Assembly: GCA_021847685.1 (NCBI GenBank)
Contig: JAJZQE010000019.1
Location: 1 to 9,318, forward strand
Reading direction: 5' to 3'
Length of the DNA: 9,318 bases
Source: a bacterium
GTDB taxonomy: Bacteria; Patescibacteriota; Saccharimonadia; Saccharimonadales; Saccharimonadaceae
Shown: positions 6,902 to 9,318 of the stretch, piece after piece
Position numbering within the stretch: the stretch's first letter is position 1
Layout: each line of letters begins with the position of its first letter
The notes under the pieces: model-generated
The model's database searches: none
The model's input: the letters and a program-made list of their open reading frames with translations, nothing else
Told to the model about the DNA's origin: nothing
Translations under genes and position numbers: made by a program

Positions 6902-6947
6902 GGATCGGCGCGTCCGATCGTTTGCGAGCAGAGGATCCCGCAGGATC
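6902..6947. repeat. Two adjacent GATC-containing hairpins upstream of trhO
   Basis: The first inverted repeat is GATCGG (6903-6908) and CCGATC (6914-6919) around a five-base loop. The second is GATCC (6934-6938) and GGATC (6943-6947) around CGCA. AGGATC is also repeated directly at 6932-6937 and 6942-6947, ten bases apart. Four GATC tetramers fall within 45 bases, and the patch is GC-rich next to very AT-rich promoter sequence. It lies between the divergent exporter and trhO starts and upstream of the trhO -10 box, so it could be an operator or a structured leader on the minus strand. Its function is unknown. Confidence 0.45.
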
Positions 6948-6967
6948 ATAGTAAGTAAATTATATAG

Positions 6968-6978
6968 TATAATATAAT
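6968..6978 (+). promoter_or_regulatory. trhO operon promoter, two overlapping TATAAT boxes, probably leaderless
   Basis: TATAAT occurs at 6968-6973 and again at 6973-6978, sharing one base. The first ends eight bases before the ATG at 6982, which places transcription start at the start codon or within two bases of it. The second would start inside the gene and is less likely to give this protein. No Shine-Dalgarno precedes the ATG, and no clear -35 is seen. Confidence 0.6.
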
Positions 6979-6981
6979 CTG

Positions 6982-7884
6982 ATGCAAAAGATTTTACTCT
7001 ATTATAAATTTACGCCAATTGCTGATCCTGTGGCTGTAAAATTATGGCAAAAAACTTTGTGTGATAACTTGAATTTACGAGGCCGAATTTTGGTATCAAA
7101 GCATGGTCTAAATGGTACAGTTGGTGGCGAAATGGTTGATTTAAAAAGCTACATTAAAAGCACCAAAGAGTTTGCCGGTTTTAAGGATATTGTCTTTAAA
7201 TGGAGTGATGGTGGCCGCGAGGACTTTCCGCGCATGAGTGTTAAGGATCGTGACGAAATTGTGGCTTTTAAGGCAGGCGAAGAATTGCGCGTGGACGAAA
7301 ATGGTGTAGTCGGTGGAGGCAAGCACCTAAAACCAGCCGAAGTGAATAAACTGGTGGCCGAACGCGGTGATGAGGTCGCTTTTTTTGATGGTCGCAATGC
7401 CCACGAAGCAGCAATCGGCCGATTTAAGGGTGCGATTGTGCCCAACACCCACACTAGTCGTGATTTTATAGATGAAATCGAGAGTGGTAAATATGACGAT
7501 CTAAAAGATAAGCCAGTCGTGACGTATTGTACGGGTGGGATTCGCTGTGAAATTTTAAGCGCCCTGATGATAAGCCGAGGATTCAAGGAGGTTTATCAAA
7601 TTGACGGTGGCATTGTTAAATACGGCGAAGCTTATGGTGATGATGGTCTATGGGAAGGAAGTTTGAGGGTTTTTGATAATCGTATGACGATTGATTTTAG
7701 TGACCACGCTAAGACAATTGGCATTTGTTCGCATTGCCAGGGACCAACCAATAATTATGAAAACTGCGCTTGGTCGAATTGTAACGATTTGGTTTTAATA
7801 TGCCTAACCTGTAAGCAAAATCCGGACCTATTATTCCACACCAAAGCTTGTCGTCACCAGGCGAAAAATAGTTCGACGGTTTAA
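6982..7884 (+). CDS. trhO: tRNA uridine(34) 5-hydroxylase, rhodanese family
   Basis: TrhO (formerly YceA, UPF0176) makes 5-hydroxyuridine at the wobble base of tRNAs by an oxygen-dependent route. The 300 residues fit the family (about 300-350). In order there is an N-terminal acylphosphatase-like domain (about 1-95) with GRILVSKHGLNGTVGG at 34-49, and a rhodanese domain (about 125-220) with the active-site loop YCTGGIRCE at 182-190. Within that loop C183 is the catalytic-type cysteine. A C-terminal cysteine-rich region (C249, C252, C262, C267, C274, C277, C290) could bind metal. The GGIVKYG and NFVFD-like (RVFDNRM) segments also match the family. The ATG is supported by homology and a -10 box eight bases upstream. 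It is the first gene of a close-set group, with five bases to the hydrolase remnant and then uvrC. The oxygen dependence is family knowledge and only hints at exposure to oxygen. Confidence 0.93.
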   Translation: MQKILLYYKFTPIADPVAVKLWQKTLCDNLNLRGRILVSKHGLNGTVGGEMVDLKSYIKSTKEFAGFKDIVFKWSDGGREDFPRMSVKDRDEIVAFKAGEELRVDENGVVGGGKHLKPAEVNKLVAERGDEVAFFDGRNAHEAAIGRFKGAIVPNTHTSRDFIDEIESGKYDDLKDKPVVTYCTGGIRCEILSALMISRGFKEVYQIDGGIVKYGEAYGDDGLWEGSLRVFDNRMTIDFSDHAKTIGICSHCQGPTNNYENCAWSNCNDLVLICLTCKQNPDLLFHTKACRHQAKNSSTV

Positions 7885-7889
7885 CTAGA

Positions 7890-8234
7890 ATGCTCGATAC
7901 AATTATTCATCGTTGGCTGAAAGTGCCATACGCGCTTCATGCGGAGGTATTTGCCAGCGAGCAGAAGTCGATTGCGACCATCCTGTTTATTCACGGCATT
8001 GGTGACAAGGGTCGCGCCTGGGATGAGGTGATTGCAAAACTGCTGAAAAACCTCAAAGTCGTAACGGTTGACTTGTTAGGTTTTGGCCAGTCACCAAGTC
8101 CGTCATGGGCGGTTTATAGAGCGCGTACTCAAGCTCGTTCGGTCTTGGCTGGACATGAAATAAGAGGTCTTATGGTCGATGAAACCGTCAAGGCGATTTC
8201 GCAGCCAATCATAAAAAGCTATAATAGAGATTGA
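7890..8234 (+). CDS. Internally deleted alpha/beta hydrolase, probably a non-functional remnant
   Basis: The 114-residue product opens like an alpha/beta hydrolase: a beta strand and oxyanion-hole motif ILFIHGIGDKG (31-41, HGIG at 35-38), then VVTVDLLGFGQSPSP (57-71). A normal member has about 230-260 residues and next shows the nucleophile motif GxSxG and an acid residue. Here both are missing. After RARTQARSVLA (ending at 87) the sequence passes directly to GHEIRGLMVDETVKAI, which resembles the C-terminal catalytic-histidine region. I infer an in-frame deletion of roughly 130-150 codons near base 8150. Catalysis looks impossible without the serine. It follows trhO by five bases with no Shine-Dalgarno, and its TGA shares one base with the uvrC ATG. 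Its 3' end contains the uvrC -10 box. An assembly error or a genuine mini-protein are the alternatives. Confidence 0.7.
   Translation: MLDTIIHRWLKVPYALHAEVFASEQKSIATILFIHGIGDKGRAWDEVIAKLLKNLKVVTVDLLGFGQSPSPSWAVYRARTQARSVLAGHEIRGLMVDETVKAISQPIIKSYNRD
8220..8225 (+). promoter_or_regulatory. uvrC -10 box within the hydrolase remnant, probably leaderless
   Basis: A perfect TATAAT ends eight bases before the uvrC ATG at 8234, the same geometry as at trhO and, within one base, at uvrA and dedA. It lies in the last codons of the hydrolase ORF. No convincing -35 box or Shine-Dalgarno is visible. uvrC may therefore be transcribed on its own as well as by read-through from trhO. Confidence 0.6.
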
Positions 8235-9318
8235 TGAATCAAGCACTTGAGGCCAAGTTAAAAACATTGCCGCGTTCGCCCGGTGTTTACTTTCATAAGG
8301 ACAAAACTGGTGAAATTATTTATGTCGGAAAAGCGGCGGTTTTGAAAAATCGCGTTCGCCAGTACTTTCAAAGTACTCGTGATATGGATATTAAAACCAA
8401 AGCGCTAGTGGCCGAGATTGTTGATACTGATTGGATTGAAACCGACAGCGAAATTGACGCCTTGTTTTTAGAAAGTGAAATGGTTAAGCGCTATATGCCG
8501 CGCTATAACATTTTGCTTCGTGACGATCGGTCGCAAATGTTTGTTCGAATTGATATGAAAAGTGAGTGGCCACATGTTAGCTTTACGCGCAATCCGGCTG
8601 ATGACGGCGCTGAATATCACGGGCCTTATTACAACGGCTATGCGATTAAAAAAGCCTTACGTTATTTGCGCAAAGTTTTTCCATATTTTACAGCACCGAT
8701 TCGTCAAAACGAACGGCCAAGCCTAGATGTTCATATTGGCCTGAGTCCGTCGCCCGACGTATCAAGCCAGGAATATAAAAAATCTCTGCGCAAATTGGTT
8801 AGTTATATGGAGGGCGGCCGCGTACCGTTAACTAAAGAACTTGAAAAGGAAATGCATCAGGCGGCAGCTATTCAGGATTTTGAAACCGCTGCCAGGCTAC
8901 GCAATAAACTGGGTTATCTGCGCGAACTCCAACATAAAATTATGTTTGGCGACAAGGAATTTTTGGATATTAGTAAAGACAAAGCGCTTGGTGGTCTAGT
9001 CGATTTATTTGGCTTGCCCAAGATTCCAGTCCGTATTGAGGGTTATGATATTTCGCATATGAGCGGGACGAATGTCGTGGCTAGTCAAGTAGTTTTTATG
9101 AATGGCGTCAGTAGTCGAGCCGACTATCGAAAATATAAAACAAAAATTGAACGAAATGATGATTATGCCAATATGCACGAGACACTTTTTCGCCGTTTCA
9201 GCGAGAAAAATATCAAGGCTTGGGGCAAGCCAGATTTTATCCTGATTGACGGTGGCAAGGGGCAGCTCGACGCCGCGCTGAAGGCTATGGAAGAGCACGG
9301 TATTTCCTTGCCAACAGT
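8234..9318 (+). CDS. uvrC: UvrABC system protein C, N-terminal 361 residues, cysteine-free (3' end outside window)
   Basis: UvrC makes both incisions in nucleotide excision repair. The 3' incision comes from the N-terminal GIY-YIG domain, which is intact: GVY at 17-19, YVGK at 30-33, R40, a glutamate at 80 and N92. The UVR helix pair that contacts UvrB is at about 199-234 (TKELEKEMHQAAAIQDFETAARLR). The RNase H-like 5' nuclease domain begins near 265, with D272 in EGYDISHMSG and D339 in FILIDGGKGQ; its last acidic residue lies beyond the window. The region between GIY-YIG and UVR normally carries four cysteines for a 4Fe-4S cluster. By alignment to RPC and IGRCLGPC motifs they are A154, S163, S171 and D175 here, and the visible 361 residues contain no cysteine. 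The ATG overlaps the preceding TGA by one base and has a TATAAT eight bases upstream. The family call is very sure. Confidence 0.97.
   Translation, partial: MNQALEAKLKTLPRSPGVYFHKDKTGEIIYVGKAAVLKNRVRQYFQSTRDMDIKTKALVAEIVDTDWIETDSEIDALFLESEMVKRYMPRYNILLRDDRSQMFVRIDMKSEWPHVSFTRNPADDGAEYHGPYYNGYAIKKALRYLRKVFPYFTAPIRQNERPSLDVHIGLSPSPDVSSQEYKKSLRKLVSYMEGGRVPLTKELEKEMHQAAAIQDFETAARLRNKLGYLRELQHKIMFGDKEFLDISKDKALGGLVDLFGLPKIPVRIEGYDISHMSGTNVVASQVVFMNGVSSRADYRKYKTKIERNDDYANMHETLFRRFSEKNIKAWGKPDFILIDGGKGQLDAALKAMEEHGISLPT

Noticed and set aside
7149..7586. 145-codon minus-strand ORF inside trhO
   Set aside because: It is antisense to conserved TrhO sequence and rich in Ser/Pro/Arg with no domain, typical of a shadow frame.
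9005..9298. 97-codon minus-strand ORF inside uvrC
   Set aside because: It covers the conserved RNase H-like domain of UvrC on the opposite strand and shows no independent evidence.
1..9318. UGA recoding (as in Gracilibacteria or Absconditabacteria)
   Set aside because: TGA ends sbcB and the hydrolase ORF at sensible places, and no TGA interrupts any conserved protein here, so the standard bacterial code applies.
1..9318. CRISPR array, transposon, prophage, toxin-antitoxin pair or defence system
   Set aside because: No spaced direct repeats, transposase or integrase motifs, terminal inverted repeats or paired small genes are present; the content is housekeeping.

Overview
This window looks like ordinary chromosome from a small-genome bacterium of the candidate phyla radiation, most likely a Saccharibacterium (TM7) or close relative. 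That placement is an inference from protein style and gene content: DedA, a CTC-type L25 with an acidic tail, a UvrC without cysteines, and terse gene spacing. TAA, TAG and TGA all serve as stops, so the UGA-recoded CPR lineages are excluded. I see no mobile element, CRISPR array, rRNA or tRNA. No stretch longer than about 130 bases lacks a gene.

Layout from left to right: the 3' end of sbcB (exonuclease I, +) meets a small membrane-protein gene (-) stop to stop. A divergent promoter gap follows, then uvrA (+), which ends 2 bases from the convergent dedA (-). A second divergent promoter gap leads to rplY/ctc (ribosomal protein L25, +). This converges on an ABC exporter gene (-) across a strong, near-symmetrical terminator hairpin that includes the exporter's stop codon. 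A third divergent gap with two GATC-rich hairpins precedes a tight + strand group: trhO (tRNA U34 hydroxylase), a short alpha/beta-hydrolase remnant, and uvrC, which runs off the right edge.

Functionally the window holds three DNA-repair genes. UvrA and UvrC belong to nucleotide excision repair (uvrB is not here), and SbcB is a single-strand exonuclease. The others are a tRNA wobble-modification enzyme, a ribosomal protein and two membrane transport proteins. The repair genes are not in one operon.

Three observations stand out. First, UvrC has lost all four cysteines that hold the 4Fe-4S cluster in the usual family, while its nuclease residues remain. Second, four genes (uvrA, dedA, trhO, uvrC) have a -10 box ending only 8-9 bases before the ATG and no Shine-Dalgarno, which predicts leaderless mRNAs; rplY, the exporter and the small membrane gene have clear Shine-Dalgarno sequences instead. 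Third, the hydrolase between trhO and uvrC appears to be an in-frame internal-deletion relic whose 3' end carries the uvrC promoter. I found no convincing novel multi-gene system.
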